Below are positions 25,522-34,797 of a DNA stretch of 64,000 bases, in pieces. Positions within the stretch are counted from its first letter, which is position 1. Every line of letters starts with the position of its first letter. Under the pieces are notes generated by a model. It made no database searches. It was not told the origin of the DNA and worked only from the letters and a program-made list of their open reading frames with translations. The stretch spans positions 3,644,501 through 3,708,500 of the forward strand of contig NZ_CP061205.1 in the NCBI RefSeq assembly GCF_015240255.1, in the 5' to 3' direction. A program made the translations under genes and the position numbers. Source of the stretch: Kordiimonas pumila (GTDB taxonomy: Bacteria; Pseudomonadota; Alphaproteobacteria; Sphingomonadales; Kordiimonadaceae).

Positions 25522-26907
25522 ATGGCGAAGGCCAATAACAATAATCAGCAAGCTACCAAAGCTTTTCTTACAGATGGCATGCCACTGCCTCAACGCTATT
25601 TTGCTATTCTAACACTGTGTTTTGGTACCTCTTTGGTGGTGATAGATAGTTCTATTGCCTCGGTCGCTCTTCCCACTATTGCACGCGACCTTAATGTAAA
25701 AGAATCTGAAGCCGTCTTTATTGTTACCATCTATCAACTAATGCTGGTGATGTGTCTTCTCCCTCTCTCGGCCATGGCAGAGCGTATTGGCTACCGAAAA
25801 ATGTACCGCAGTGGCCTTGCTATTTTTGCCCTTGGGACAGGTCTCTGCGTGTTTGTGAACAACCTTCCTATGCTGCTCTTCCTCAGGGTACTGCAATCTA
25901 TTGGTGCCGCTGCTGTCATGAGTGTGTCTGCCGCCCTGCTGCGGCCTATATACCCCAAAGCCATGCTCGGGCGCGGCATGGCCCTAAACAGTGTTATTGT
26001 TGCAAGTTCCTCTGCTTTGGCACCTACACTTGGTGGCTATATCTTAAGTATTGCGGATTGGCCGCTTATTTTTGCTGTATCTGCACCGTTTGCAGTTCTC
26101 GGCTTAATACTGTCGCGGTTTTTACCCCCACCTAAGCGCAGAGACATTCCCTATGATACAATAAGTGCCTTGCACAGTGCGCTTACTTTTGGCCTGCTTA
26201 TTGCTGGGCTAGAGATAGCCGTTCATAGTGAATCCAAAGCTTTAGCTATCATTCTGGCGCTCAGTGGCATTACAAGCGCCGTTATGTTTGTACGGTTACA
26301 AAACAAAGCAGAAAACCCAATTTTGCCGGTCGACCTGCTTAGCAAGCCTTTGTTTTCTTTTTCAATATCAGGGGCCTTTCTTGCCTTCACAGCCAGCATG
26401 ATGCTCATCGTGCTTATTCCTTTTATGCTGGAAAAGCGCTATGCTTTTAATCCTGGTGAAATAGGAACAATTTTAGCGGCATGGCCCCTTACAGCCGTTA
26501 TTGCAGCCCCCCTGGCAGGCATATTGTCGGATCGGTTTAACCCTGCAATATTGGGCACCCTTGGAACAGCAGTTGCTGTTTTGGGATTAGCCGCCCTTTA
26601 TACCCTGCCGGTTGACCCACTAAAAACTGATATAGCATGGAGACTTGCCTTCTGCGGCGGTGGATTTAGCATGTTTTTAGCCCCTAACGCCCGGCTCATT
26701 ATTGGTAATGCACCGCCAGAGCGTGTAGCACCGGTGGGCGGCCTTATTGCTACAACACGCCTAAGCGGTCAAACTTTTGGCGCGTCTCTTGCTGCAGCCC
26801 TTCTTGCAAACAGCATGGGAATAGGCAAAGAAGCAATCCTTCTTCCCATAACTCTCACAGTTCTTGCTGGGCTTTGTAGCGCAAGCAGGCTTTGGATCAG
26901 AGAATAA
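25522..26907 (+). CDS. MFS transporter, DHA2 (EmrB/QacA) family
   Basis: A 461-residue inner-membrane transporter with about 14 predicted helices. The first helix carries the DHA2-type VVIDSSIASVALPTIARDL signature, followed by the MAERIGYRKMYRSG loop. The family exports hydrophobic or organic-anion compounds with proton antiport, though some import. It follows RidA 2 by 144 bases with no terminator recognised. It may relieve toxicity of aromatic intermediates or move an end product. No periplasmic-adaptor partner is present, as would be expected for a tripartite pump. Confidence 0.82.
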   Translation: MAKANNNNQQATKAFLTDGMPLPQRYFAILTLCFGTSLVVIDSSIASVALPTIARDLNVKESEAVFIVTIYQLMLVMCLLPLSAMAERIGYRKMYRSGLAIFALGTGLCVFVNNLPMLLFLRVLQSIGAAAVMSVSAALLRPIYPKAMLGRGMALNSVIVASSSALAPTLGGYILSIADWPLIFAVSAPFAVLGLILSRFLPPPKRRDIPYDTISALHSALTFGLLIAGLEIAVHSESKALAIILALSGITSAVMFVRLQNKAENPILPVDLLSKPLFSFSISGAFLAFTASMMLIVLIPFMLEKRYAFNPGEIGTILAAWPLTAVIAAPLAGILSDRFNPAILGTLGTAVAVLGLAALYTLPVDPLKTDIAWRLAFCGGGFSMFLAPNARLIIGNAPPERVAPVGGLIATTRLSGQTFGASLAAALLANSMGIGKEAILLPITLTVLAGLCSASRLWIRE

Positions 26908-26961
26908 AGCCTGCGCCTTCAGCGTGGTTATTTCATCTTCCATCCCCCAAATGATCGCTTT

Positions 26962-27981
26962 CTAATACGCAAGAGGTGTCTCTGCCCCCAAGATAACTTC
27001 AAGAATGTAAGGGATTGTTTGCTCAGCATAGGTCCTGTTTAGGATCAGGCTCATATGATCCGCTTCTTTGATAATAGCGCGCTTGCTATTTGTGGATAGC
27101 CCTTCCATTTCTGTGTGAAGCGACATTAGTTTTTGAGTTATAGTCTCAGAATCAAGCTCTTCGGGCCAATCTTCTGCATTTTGCGCTGTTCCCGCACTTA
27201 TAAGTGTAAAAGGTATGTCACCAAGCGTCTTGTTACGGTCCGCTTGCAAAGCGGCTAAATCAAAATCACGAAATTCAGCAAGGAAGGCATCATAGGTGGT
27301 AACGCGCTTACTTATATAAGCTAACTGTCGCTGTATTTCTGCAGGGTATTCAAGGATTAGATTATAGTCCCGCCCGGCTTCCGTAGGGTTATACAGTTCC
27401 GTAATGCCCCATTTTATCATAGACTGCAGCGTATGTATCTGGTTCGCCAGCGCCGGATAAAACTTCTTGTTATCAATATTCAGCACCTCTCCCTGCCTTG
27501 GGTGGCTTGGATCAAGGAGCACAAGACCAGATACTTCACCCGGATAACGCTCAATATAATCACGGTTGTAAAGGCCCGCGATGGAATGCCCCACAAACAC
27601 AAAAGGCCGCTTAATACCCGCTTTATTTAATAAAGTATGAAGAGCTTCGTTCACTGTTTTTGAATCACGCGGCAAACCGCTCTCCTCGCTCCAGCCAAGG
27701 CCCGCACGGTCATATGAGCAGACCTTTGTTGTTGCTGAAACGCCTTTTTGGATCCAGTAAAAAAGCGGCAACGCCTCACCTGAGCCCGTTTCAATAACAA
27801 CGGTGGGCAAACCAGTGTCTGCGCCTGTACAGTGTATGTGAAGCTTATAACCACCCACATCAACCATTTGCCCAGGGGGTGGTACTTCGTCATTAAAGCT
27901 TTTAAGGATGAGGCCCACTAAGAGCGGCGCTGCCGACAGCGTTATGATGGTCACAGCCAGTATTTTAAATAATTTTTTCAT
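26962..27981 (-). CDS. alpha/beta hydrolase with N-terminal membrane anchor or signal
   Basis: A 339-residue alpha/beta-hydrolase. The nucleophile is S133 in VFVGHSIAGLYNRD and a late EADHMSLI provides the histidine. YDRAGLGWSE is the usual oxyanion-region strand. The first 28 residues are a hydrophobic signal or anchor (KKLFKILAVTIITLSAAP), suggesting action outside the cytoplasm. It lies downstream of the STN-type receptor on the same strand, 87 bases away, and may hydrolyse the compound that receptor recognises, though a hairpin separates them. Family activity could be esterase, lipase or haloalkane type. Confidence 0.75.
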   Translation of the reverse strand: MKKLFKILAVTIITLSAAPLLVGLILKSFNDEVPPPGQMVDVGGYKLHIHCTGADTGLPTVVIETGSGEALPLFYWIQKGVSATTKVCSYDRAGLGWSEESGLPRDSKTVNEALHTLLNKAGIKRPFVFVGHSIAGLYNRDYIERYPGEVSGLVLLDPSHPRQGEVLNIDNKKFYPALANQIHTLQSMIKWGITELYNPTEAGRDYNLILEYPAEIQRQLAYISKRVTTYDAFLAEFRDFDLAALQADRNKTLGDIPFTLISAGTAQNAEDWPEELDSETITQKLMSLHTEMEGLSTNSKRAIIKEADHMSLILNRTYAEQTIPYILEVILGAETPLAY

Positions 27982-28027
27982 GGGTCAGCCCCTTCCCGAG
28001 GGTTCTACAACATCACCTATAAAAGAA

Positions 28028-28053
28028 GTGCCCCGCATATACATGCAGGGCAC
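28028..28053 (-). terminator. probable terminator after TonB receptor 2
   Basis: A stem GTGCCC/GGGCAC continued by GCAT/ATGC across one mismatch, with a 4-base loop, lies 16 bases past the receptor stop. On the minus strand it is followed by CTTCTTTTA, a moderately T-rich tail. Confidence 0.55.
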
Positions 28054-28068
28054 CAAACCTACGGCAGC

Positions 28069-30600
28069 TTAAAAATCAACTGACAATACCATACCAAGGG
28101 TACGAGGACGCGCAGGCACGCCAAGGGCGCCAAAAATCTTTTCATAAGATGTGTTAGTATAAACAAGGTTATTGAAAAGGTTCGTGGCATAGAAATTCAC
28201 AGCGTATTTTTCACCAAACGTAATTCCCGCATTCACATCAGCGAGAACGTAACTTTCCGCAGGAAAATTAAAGGACGGTGACAGTGCACTACCATCATCA
28301 AAACTACCAGCAGCCGCACTTGAGTAACGGAATCCACCGCCCACATGAGCCATCATGTCACCACTGAAGGCAAAGTCATAGCGCGCATTCATGGACGCAG
28401 TCCACTTAGCAAGGCCCGGCACACGCTGGTCTTTAAGGCCAAAAATAACAGGCTCATCATTATCTAGCTTGCTATCGGTGTATGCCAGTGTTGAAAGCAC
28501 AGAAAACCCTTCAAATGGCTTGACTGTTACTGTGCCTTCAAAGCCTTTTGCCGTTACGCCGCTCTCTGCATTACCAATGTAGTTCGCACCAAAAATGGGC
28601 ACCAAGGTCTGAAACTTGTTCCAGTTGATGTACCAAACAGCGGCATCATACGAGATAAGCCCGTTTGCAACATACCCCTTTGCACCAACTTCATAGCTCC
28701 ACAAGCTATCAGACTTCACATCAGGTGACGTAATTGGTGCCCCCGGTGGGTTTGTGCGCGCTGGGCGGAAGCCACTTGCTGCCCGCGCATAAAGAGACAA
28801 AGCCTCGCTTGGGCGGTAGCTAAATGCAAAAGACCATGTGTCTGCAGTGTCTTTAATTTCCACATTAGAAACACCGCCAGCACCCACCAGCGCCGGGTGA
28901 CCCGTAACAGTTGTATCAATGCCAACATTCTGGCGGCTTAGTCGGCCTCCAATCGTTAGGTCAATGTCTGGCGTGAAATAATATTTGATATTACCAAAGA
29001 CTGCATATTCCTTATAGGAATCCACCGTATTGGTATCAAACACCACCCAATCAGACGGTGCGCTAATACCCAGTGCGCGTGTTGGCGCTTCCTCGTCGGT
29101 GTAATAAAGGCCAAAGAGCCATTCCCAATTGCCTGTAGTTTCTGAGGTTAGGCGCAGTTCCTGCACAAACTTTTTATAGCCGGTTGTTGTTTCAGTAGGG
29201 AAACCTGTATCCGTACCTGTTGGGTGGCCATCAAGGCTGTTAATAAAAGCGAGAACGCCAGCGCTGTTTTGGTCTACAAGAAACAGCTTGGGGCTTTTCA
29301 GGTATGCCGTAACAGACGTCAGTGTTGCCCAGTCAAAATTATAATTGATCGTGCCACTATATAGGTCAGTTTTAATGTTTTGCACATCGTCCGGGTTGCC
29401 GGTTGTTCTGAAATCACCATAAATAGCATTATAGTCCGCATCAAGTTGAGACATCCCAGGCCCAGCCCACTCTGTCGACTGGTGCGTATAATTCAAGCGT
29501 ACTTCAAGGCTGTCTGTCAGCATCCACAGCACATCGGCTGAATACCCATATCTTTCGTAGTTATCGCCGTTTTCCTTGATTACATCACCTGTTGCTAGGT
29601 CAATGAAATCATAAAGGCCGCCATCATCCTGATAAAAACCAGATAGAGTTATACCCAGCTTGCTGCTCACAATAGGCGTGCTGACACGGGCGCTATATAA
29701 TTGGTTTGTGCCACCGTCCTTCGTGGTCGACAAATTAGCTGAGGCATCCCCCCTAAACTGCTCCAGCTCTGGTTTGCGCAGAATATATTTCACGGCACCA
29801 CCAAGAGAAGTGGAGCCGTAAAGCGTACCTTGCGGACCCTTAAGAAGTTCCACACGCTCCACATCCTGTAAAGACGCATCAATGAAAAATTCGGTGCTCA
29901 GATTACTGTTAACTGGCACATCATCCATATAAACACCCACAACAGGGGAATGGGAAAACTGCCCAACACCACGCGCCGTCAGCGTGCCAAGGCCCGGGGG
30001 CAAGCCCTCGTTATTCGTGCTAAGGCCCGGTGTGTAAGCCAAAATATCGCTCAGGGACACTAAGCCCTTATTTTTAAAATCATCTGGGTTTGCAACAGAA
30101 ATGGCAAGGGGCACATCTTGCAGGTTTTGTGCGCGCCGGTTGGCTGTTACAACAATATCCTCAAGAACGAAACCTCCAGCGTTCTCTGCCATTTCATCTT
30201 CATTGGCGACAGCAAGATTAGCCTTATAGTTTTCCCCGTATGAAATGGTGCGATAGCCCGCTGATGTTTTCTGGTACGAAGCACCCTTTTCAGATTTTGG
30301 CACAATCACATATGTGGTCTCATCCACCTTCTGAAACTTCAGGTTGGTATTCTTTAAAAGCTGGCCAAGCGCTGTGATTGAATCCAGATTACCAGACACG
30401 CCCCCCGCGGTTATGTCAGAAACCTGCTCTGGCGCATAAAGAAGCTGTATTTGTGTGATCTCCGACAGTTCTGTAAGCGCCTCGGTGAGGCTTTGTGCCT
30501 TTATGTCAATTGTATAAACGCGCGCATCCTGTGCGTAGGATGACATGGTTGATACGGCCATAAGCGCGAGTGCTGCTGTAGAATTTTTCAAACCAAACAT
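28069..30600 (-). CDS. TonB-dependent receptor 2 with STN signalling domain
   Basis: An 843-residue outer-membrane receptor. A signal peptide ends near SYAQD, then residues about 25-110 form a secretin/TonB N-terminal (STN) domain that would contact a FecR protein. The TonB-box-like LEDIVVTANRR, the plug (LKGPQGTLYGSTSLGGAV) and the barrel follow. It is divergent from an ECF sigma/FecR pair, so ligand binding probably switches on its own transcription through FecR. The ligand could be a xenosiderophore, an aromatic compound or a glycan; sequence alone does not say. Confidence 0.88.
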   Translation of the reverse strand: MFGLKNSTAALALMAVSTMSSYAQDARVYTIDIKAQSLTEALTELSEITQIQLLYAPEQVSDITAGGVSGNLDSITALGQLLKNTNLKFQKVDETTYVIVPKSEKGASYQKTSAGYRTISYGENYKANLAVANEDEMAENAGGFVLEDIVVTANRRAQNLQDVPLAISVANPDDFKNKGLVSLSDILAYTPGLSTNNEGLPPGLGTLTARGVGQFSHSPVVGVYMDDVPVNSNLSTEFFIDASLQDVERVELLKGPQGTLYGSTSLGGAVKYILRKPELEQFRGDASANLSTTKDGGTNQLYSARVSTPIVSSKLGITLSGFYQDDGGLYDFIDLATGDVIKENGDNYERYGYSADVLWMLTDSLEVRLNYTHQSTEWAGPGMSQLDADYNAIYGDFRTTGNPDDVQNIKTDLYSGTINYNFDWATLTSVTAYLKSPKLFLVDQNSAGVLAFINSLDGHPTGTDTGFPTETTTGYKKFVQELRLTSETTGNWEWLFGLYYTDEEAPTRALGISAPSDWVVFDTNTVDSYKEYAVFGNIKYYFTPDIDLTIGGRLSRQNVGIDTTVTGHPALVGAGGVSNVEIKDTADTWSFAFSYRPSEALSLYARAASGFRPARTNPPGAPITSPDVKSDSLWSYEVGAKGYVANGLISYDAAVWYINWNKFQTLVPIFGANYIGNAESGVTAKGFEGTVTVKPFEGFSVLSTLAYTDSKLDNDEPVIFGLKDQRVPGLAKWTASMNARYDFAFSGDMMAHVGGGFRYSSAAAGSFDDGSALSPSFNFPAESYVLADVNAGITFGEKYAVNFYATNLFNNLVYTNTSYEKIFGALGVPARPRTLGMVLSVDF

Positions 30601-30934
30601 ATGGTTATCCCCTGTGTTTTATTTCCTCTGAGGTTCCGCAATCTGGTTATCCGCTTCACGTCTTATTCTAACTTATTGTGTATGATTACACCTATGACGC
30701 AGCGCCGAAGATCAGCAAGTGCCAATTTCTATCGCCTATACTCCATCAGAACCCGACCTAAAAACACAAGGACACCAAAAATCCCCTACCTTTTTTTAAA
30801 AAAAACACCATTTTCAAATATTTTAAAAATGATCACAACCGCAGTAGGGGATTTTTTTCTGCACAGTGTTAAAGTGGTGGTGAATTATACCTCATGGTAA
30901 ATAGGCTACAAATGGTGGCCTGATTGAGCACAAA
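30601..30934. promoter_or_regulatory. divergent receptor/sigma intergenic region with large AT-rich hairpin
   Basis: No gene is seen here. A 13-base-pair perfect inverted repeat (AAAAATCCCCTAC at 30777-30789, complement at 30844-30856) encloses a 54-base loop made of A and T runs that can fold further. In the rightward sense the stem ends in seven T residues, so it could work as an attenuator or terminator before the sigma gene. The remainder should contain both divergent promoters. Confidence 0.6.
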
Positions 30935-31510
30935 ATGAAAACAGATACGCTATTTGAAAAACAATACCGCAAGTACGGCCCTGAAGTGCAAAACTTCATT
31001 GCCCGATACGTTGGTAATTATTCGGTAGCGGAAGACATCATGCACGAAGTATTCATCAAAGCGTATCAGGCGTACCAGGAAAAACACATAGATAACCCAA
31101 GAGCCTATTTATTCGCAGCCGCCAGAAACCATTCGCTCAATCACTTAAGGCAGCAATCAAACCACCGGCGTCACAGCACGGTTGAATTTGACGAACTTAT
31201 CCATGCTCATGAGCGCCCTTCTGAAGATACACGGATAGAGGCCAGAAACGAGCTTCAACTGGTCATAAAGGCTATTCGCACCCTGCCCCCAAGGGCACAA
31301 AAAGCATTTATCCTGAACCGGGTGTACCGCTTTAGTTACAAAGAAGTGGGGGAAAAAATGGGTATTTCACCACGCACAGTTGAAAACCATGTGGCGAAAG
31401 GCTTACTTGCCTGCACCAAATTTATGGTTGACTATACTTCACACGACGATCAAGCCACAGGGGACAATGTCACCAGCTTAGCCGAACATCGCAGCCGACT
31501 CAGATCGTAA
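30935..31510 (+). CDS. ECF RNA polymerase sigma factor, FecI-like (1)
   Basis: A 191-residue extracytoplasmic-function sigma factor. Region 2 spans about residues 8-75, with SVAEDIMHEVFIKAYQAYQ and the promoter-melting NPRAYLFAAARNHSLNHLR. Region 4 spans about 105-165, with LPPRAQKAFILNRVYRFSY and the helix-turn-helix EVGEKMGISPRTVENHVAKG. It is followed 16 bases later by its FecR partner. It should direct transcription of the divergent STN receptor and perhaps nearby genes. Confidence 0.9.
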   Translation: MKTDTLFEKQYRKYGPEVQNFIARYVGNYSVAEDIMHEVFIKAYQAYQEKHIDNPRAYLFAAARNHSLNHLRQQSNHRRHSTVEFDELIHAHERPSEDTRIEARNELQLVIKAIRTLPPRAQKAFILNRVYRFSYKEVGEKMGISPRTVENHVAKGLLACTKFMVDYTSHDDQATGDNVTSLAEHRSRLRS

Positions 31511-31526
31511 TTCACGGACAGTAGCA

Positions 31527-32606
31527 ATGACAAACATAACCCACCATACATACGATGATGCTCTGGCAGAGGCTAGCAAATGGCTTGCGCGGGAAGAAGC
31601 CGGTGACATGACGGCTGAAGCACAGGAAATGCTTGAGCACCGGCTAGCATCTGATGAAACATTCCAGTTGGCATACCTCGAGACAATGCGCGCTGCAAAT
31701 ATCCTGAAAGGCCTCTCTAACCTGCACGGGGAGGACTTGCTCAGCGCTTTGGCACCAGATCTGTCCCATATGGTCAACAATACTGATAAAACAGCACCGA
31801 AACCCACTAAGAAGCCCCGACTATCTTATGGCTGGATGGGGGCAATCGCTGCATCATTTTTGGCGATTGCGGTTATAGTCACAACTCTGCTTCAAACTGG
31901 CCCCATGTCATCCATATATGAAACAGCTGTTGGCGAAAGCCGTACCATTATGCTGAAAGATGGTTCTGTCATTACACTGAATACTGACACACGTTTATCT
32001 GTCGCGCTCGCTGCCAATGAACGCCGTATATTACTTGAAAAAGGCGAGGCATATTTTGATGTAGCAAAAGATAAAAGTCGCCCATTTCTTGTAGTTGTAG
32101 GTGACGAAACTGTTCGGGCCGTTGGTACTGAATTTAACATTAAACACCGCAATGACATTACCAACATTATGGTCACAGAAGGCATTGTTGAAGTTAAGAA
32201 AAATACGCCAGTACCCACGCTCAGCGCGCAAAGCCAGTCCATGCCTGTTTCGCTCGCAGTAGGTGGCACATTGACAACAGATCCCGCAGGTGTACGAACA
32301 AGTAATCTCAGCCCAGAAGAACTGATGCATCAAACGTCTTGGCGCAGGGGCATGCTGCATTTCAAAAGCAAAGAACTGAGTGCTGTTGTGCAAGAAGTAC
32401 AATATTATGTGAACAAAGAAATTATTATTGCGAGCGACCAAGCAAGTAGTATTTTGATTGGCGGATCCATTAACACACAGAATGTCACCTCTTTTCTGAA
32501 AGGGTTAGAAGTTAACTTCCCAGTGAGTGTGATAGAGCGCAGTAGCGTGATCATCATCAGCTATAAAAGCAAAGAGGAGGATATGCTGCAAAGCACCAGT
32601 ATGTAG
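31527..32606 (+). CDS. FecR-family anti-sigma regulator (1)
   Basis: A 359-residue inner-membrane sigma regulator. The cytoplasmic N-terminal DUF4880-like part (DDALAEASKWLAREEAG) precedes a single transmembrane helix near residues 98-118 (YGWMGAIAASFLAIAVIVTT). The periplasmic FecR domain follows, with GESRTIMLKDGSVITLNTDT and RPFLVVVGDETVRAVGTEFN, and then a C-terminal STN-interaction region. It holds the sigma factor inactive until the receptor is loaded. The C-terminal domain (WRRGMLHFKSKELSAVVQE) is complete. Confidence 0.9.
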   Translation: MTNITHHTYDDALAEASKWLAREEAGDMTAEAQEMLEHRLASDETFQLAYLETMRAANILKGLSNLHGEDLLSALAPDLSHMVNNTDKTAPKPTKKPRLSYGWMGAIAASFLAIAVIVTTLLQTGPMSSIYETAVGESRTIMLKDGSVITLNTDTRLSVALAANERRILLEKGEAYFDVAKDKSRPFLVVVGDETVRAVGTEFNIKHRNDITNIMVTEGIVEVKKNTPVPTLSAQSQSMPVSLAVGGTLTTDPAGVRTSNLSPEELMHQTSWRRGMLHFKSKELSAVVQEVQYYVNKEIIIASDQASSILIGGSINTQNVTSFLKGLEVNFPVSVIERSSVIIISYKSKEEDMLQSTSM

Positions 32607-32706
32607 CCATACGCGGGCCCCTTGCTATCAAGACTGTGTTAGGGCACCATAGTTGTTACTTCATTACAGGGCATATAGATAAAATCAGGTGAGACACCAC
32701 CCTACC

Positions 32707-33402
32707 ATGCGTTTGCTATATATGATGTTCATAGTGCTGTTGCTAAGCCATGTGGTAACTGCCGCAAGCACTGACTGGACTGACCACAAGAAGGTAAAGC
32801 TGGAAGAAAAAGCCGCCAAAGCAGCAAAACAGGGCAAGTGGTCGCTCGCCATCAAATACGGAGAAAAAGCTCTCACCGCGAACGAAGCGCTCAAAAGCGA
32901 AGCGCCTGAGCATTATCTCAATACCCTTAAAAACCTGAACAGTTACTACGAAAAAGCAAACCGCCTAGACGAAATAGAACCAAGGCTTGAAAAAGCATAT
33001 ACATTATCAAAACAGCATTTAGGCGTTGCCCACACAACAACGTATGTAAGCAGAAACCTCTTATATAAATCACTGATATCAAAAGAGGCATATGAGCGCG
33101 CTATTCCGCTTTTGCGCGAGGCTATCACGACCTTGGGCACAGCCCCTTATGCCGACATCAAACGCCACCACTATCTAAAGCAGCTTTATTCTTTGTATGG
33201 CTTAACTGGTGCCCTTGAGAATGAGGAAAAAGCCTTAATAGAATTTCTAGCACTTGATAAAAGCCTGTATGGCACAAATGACGCAGACAATATCAAAATC
33301 ATTCAAAACCTTGCGAACAACTACTGCCTGCAAAACAAGATAGAAGCCTTCAACAAGATTACAAGAACGCACGATCTGCGCTTTGCCTGCCCACAAAACT
33401 AA
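32707..33402 (+). CDS. exported TPR-like hypothetical protein
   Basis: A 231-residue protein starting with a signal peptide (MRLLYMMFIVLLLSHVVTA). The mature part is helical and lysine-rich, with repeating units such as AAKQGKWSLAIKYGEKALT, YEKANRLDEIEPRLEKAYT and ISKEAYERAIPLLREAITT, which look like tetratricopeptide repeats. The ATG at 32707 is preferred because it gives the signal peptide; a GTG at 32689 lies upstream. Located 100 bases after FecR 1 and possibly co-transcribed. It might scaffold the receptor system in the periplasm, but no function is assigned. Confidence 0.65.
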   Translation: MRLLYMMFIVLLLSHVVTAASTDWTDHKKVKLEEKAAKAAKQGKWSLAIKYGEKALTANEALKSEAPEHYLNTLKNLNSYYEKANRLDEIEPRLEKAYTLSKQHLGVAHTTTYVSRNLLYKSLISKEAYERAIPLLREAITTLGTAPYADIKRHHYLKQLYSLYGLTGALENEEKALIEFLALDKSLYGTNDADNIKIIQNLANNYCLQNKIEAFNKITRTHDLRFACPQN

Positions 33403-33563
33403 AGAATGATTAAAGCCGTGGCCCGTGATGGTGCTATTGCTATGGTAGATGATATTACGGTAGCGAAGGCAGCTTCGGTCATACATATTTATACTTTAGG
33501 GCGCTTTTCAGTGCATGTTTATGAAACAGGTAATCTTGATAGAGAAGCGCAATATGGTTTAAA

Positions 33564-33639
33564 TGGTGGTCGGTACTGGGCTCGAACCAGCGACCTCTTC
33601 GATGTCAACGAAACGCTCTACCAACTGAGCTAACCGACC
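33564..33639 (-). tRNA. tRNA-Val (anticodon GAC)
   Basis: The minus strand folds into a complete cloverleaf: the acceptor GGTCGGT pairs with ACCGACC, the D arm is GCTC...GAGC, the anticodon loop is TTGACAT with GAC in the middle, and the T arm has TTCGAGC. The discriminator A and an encoded CCA end are present. The GAC anticodon reads valine codons GUC and GUU. Confidence 0.95.
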
Positions 33640-33678
33640 AGGACCATTTGCAGAACAGCACATCTAATGAGGCTGCTA

Positions 33679-33710
33679 TGTGCCACCATATAAACGCCGC
33701 AGGTGGCACA
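33679..33710. other. inverted repeat in the tRNA/amidohydrolase gap
   Basis: TGTGCCACC pairs perfectly with GGTGGCACA across a 14-base loop. Around it the sequence GCAGAA-N-AGCACA is repeated directly at 33650 and 33725. Nothing else is visible between 33640 and 33789. It could be part of the tRNA promoter region or a leader of the next gene. Confidence 0.4.
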
Positions 33711-33789
33711 CGCAAGAGGTTTTATGTGCAGAATAGCACACGTTTGCAAAGCAGGTGACAGCCGCGATAAAACAGGCTAGCGTTACAGG

Positions 33790-34686
33790 ATGGAAACAAC
33801 GGAAGCACCCCCACCTTTTGTGCACCGCGCGCCGCGCGGGCCTGAAACGCCTTTTTTGTTTTCTGTACCGCACAGTGGACGGTTTTACCCGCCTGACTTT
33901 ATGAAGCGATCGAGACTTTCAAAAACTGATCTCAGGCTTGCTGAGGACGCCTTCGTGGATACCCTGATGGCAGATATGCCTGCCCACGGTGTTACGATGC
34001 TGGTTGCAACCCACGCCAGATCATATCTTGACCTGAACCGAGCGGCTTATGAACTCGATACAGAAATGTTCACACCGCCACTTGCCTCACAAAACCACGA
34101 TACTAGCTACAGGGTGCAAGCGGGTCTTGGCGTTATTCCGCGCCTTATTGCTGAAGGCATGCCAATTTATGCGGCTCCCCTCCCTGCACGCGAGGCAGAA
34201 AAGCGCATCACTACTGTTCATGCAGCATACCACCAAAAGCTGGCGCAGCTATTGGCCGCGAAACGCGCACAGTTTCCCAATGTATTTCTGGTTGATTGCC
34301 ATTCCATGCCCTCCGGTAGCCACCTGAAAAGCAAAAGAGCAGAGCCTGACATTATACTCGGTGACTGTTGGGGCAAATCCTGCATGCGAGATTTCACAAG
34401 CCTTGCAGAGCAGTTATTTTCTGAGACTGGCTTAAAGGTACGGCGTAATGTGCCCTATTCCGGCGGTTATACAACAGAAAACTATGGCAAACCCGAAACT
34501 GGCGTACATGCCCTGCAAATTGAGATTAACCGCGCCCTTTATATGGATGAAGAGACCTACAGCCCACTTCCTGCCTTTGATGCTGTTAAAACTGCCCTCG
34601 GTAAAATATGTGCCAAACTGGTTATAGAGACCCTGCGCAACCCTATAACTATGGCAAATATGCAACAGGCGAAGGCTGCTGAATAG
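33790..34686 (+). CDS. N-formylglutamate amidohydrolase-like protein
   Basis: A 298-residue protein of the N-formylglutamate amidohydrolase (HutG) family, zinc-dependent enzymes that release formate from N-formylglutamate in histidine degradation. FSVPHSGRFYPPDF, the EDAFVDTLMAD segment, the VDCHSMPSGS segment and NVPYSGGYTTENYG are family landmarks. No hut genes accompany it, and many alphaproteobacterial members of this family are stand-alone. Given the N-formyl product expected from isonitrile hydratases in the same window, a broader N-formyl hydrolase role can be considered, but it lies 5 kb outside the catabolic island. Confidence 0.8.
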   Translation: METTEAPPPFVHRAPRGPETPFLFSVPHSGRFYPPDFMKRSRLSKTDLRLAEDAFVDTLMADMPAHGVTMLVATHARSYLDLNRAAYELDTEMFTPPLASQNHDTSYRVQAGLGVIPRLIAEGMPIYAAPLPAREAEKRITTVHAAYHQKLAQLLAAKRAQFPNVFLVDCHSMPSGSHLKSKRAEPDIILGDCWGKSCMRDFTSLAEQLFSETGLKVRRNVPYSGGYTTENYGKPETGVHALQIEINRALYMDEETYSPLPAFDAVKTALGKICAKLVIETLRNPITMANMQQAKAAE

Positions 34687-34797
34687 CTAGAGGCCAAAAA
34701 ATGTGCGTTATTCTTTATCTAATTTTTATGGAATATTGATATAGTCTTTCTTGCGGGAGAAAACGGCCTCTTGTCTGAACATATAAAAATAGCAGAC

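Noticed and set aside
33406-33633. Open frame of 75 codons crossing the tRNA-Val gene
   Set aside because: Its C-terminal half is the reverse complement of the tRNA, a familiar artefact; no ribosome site or domain supports it.
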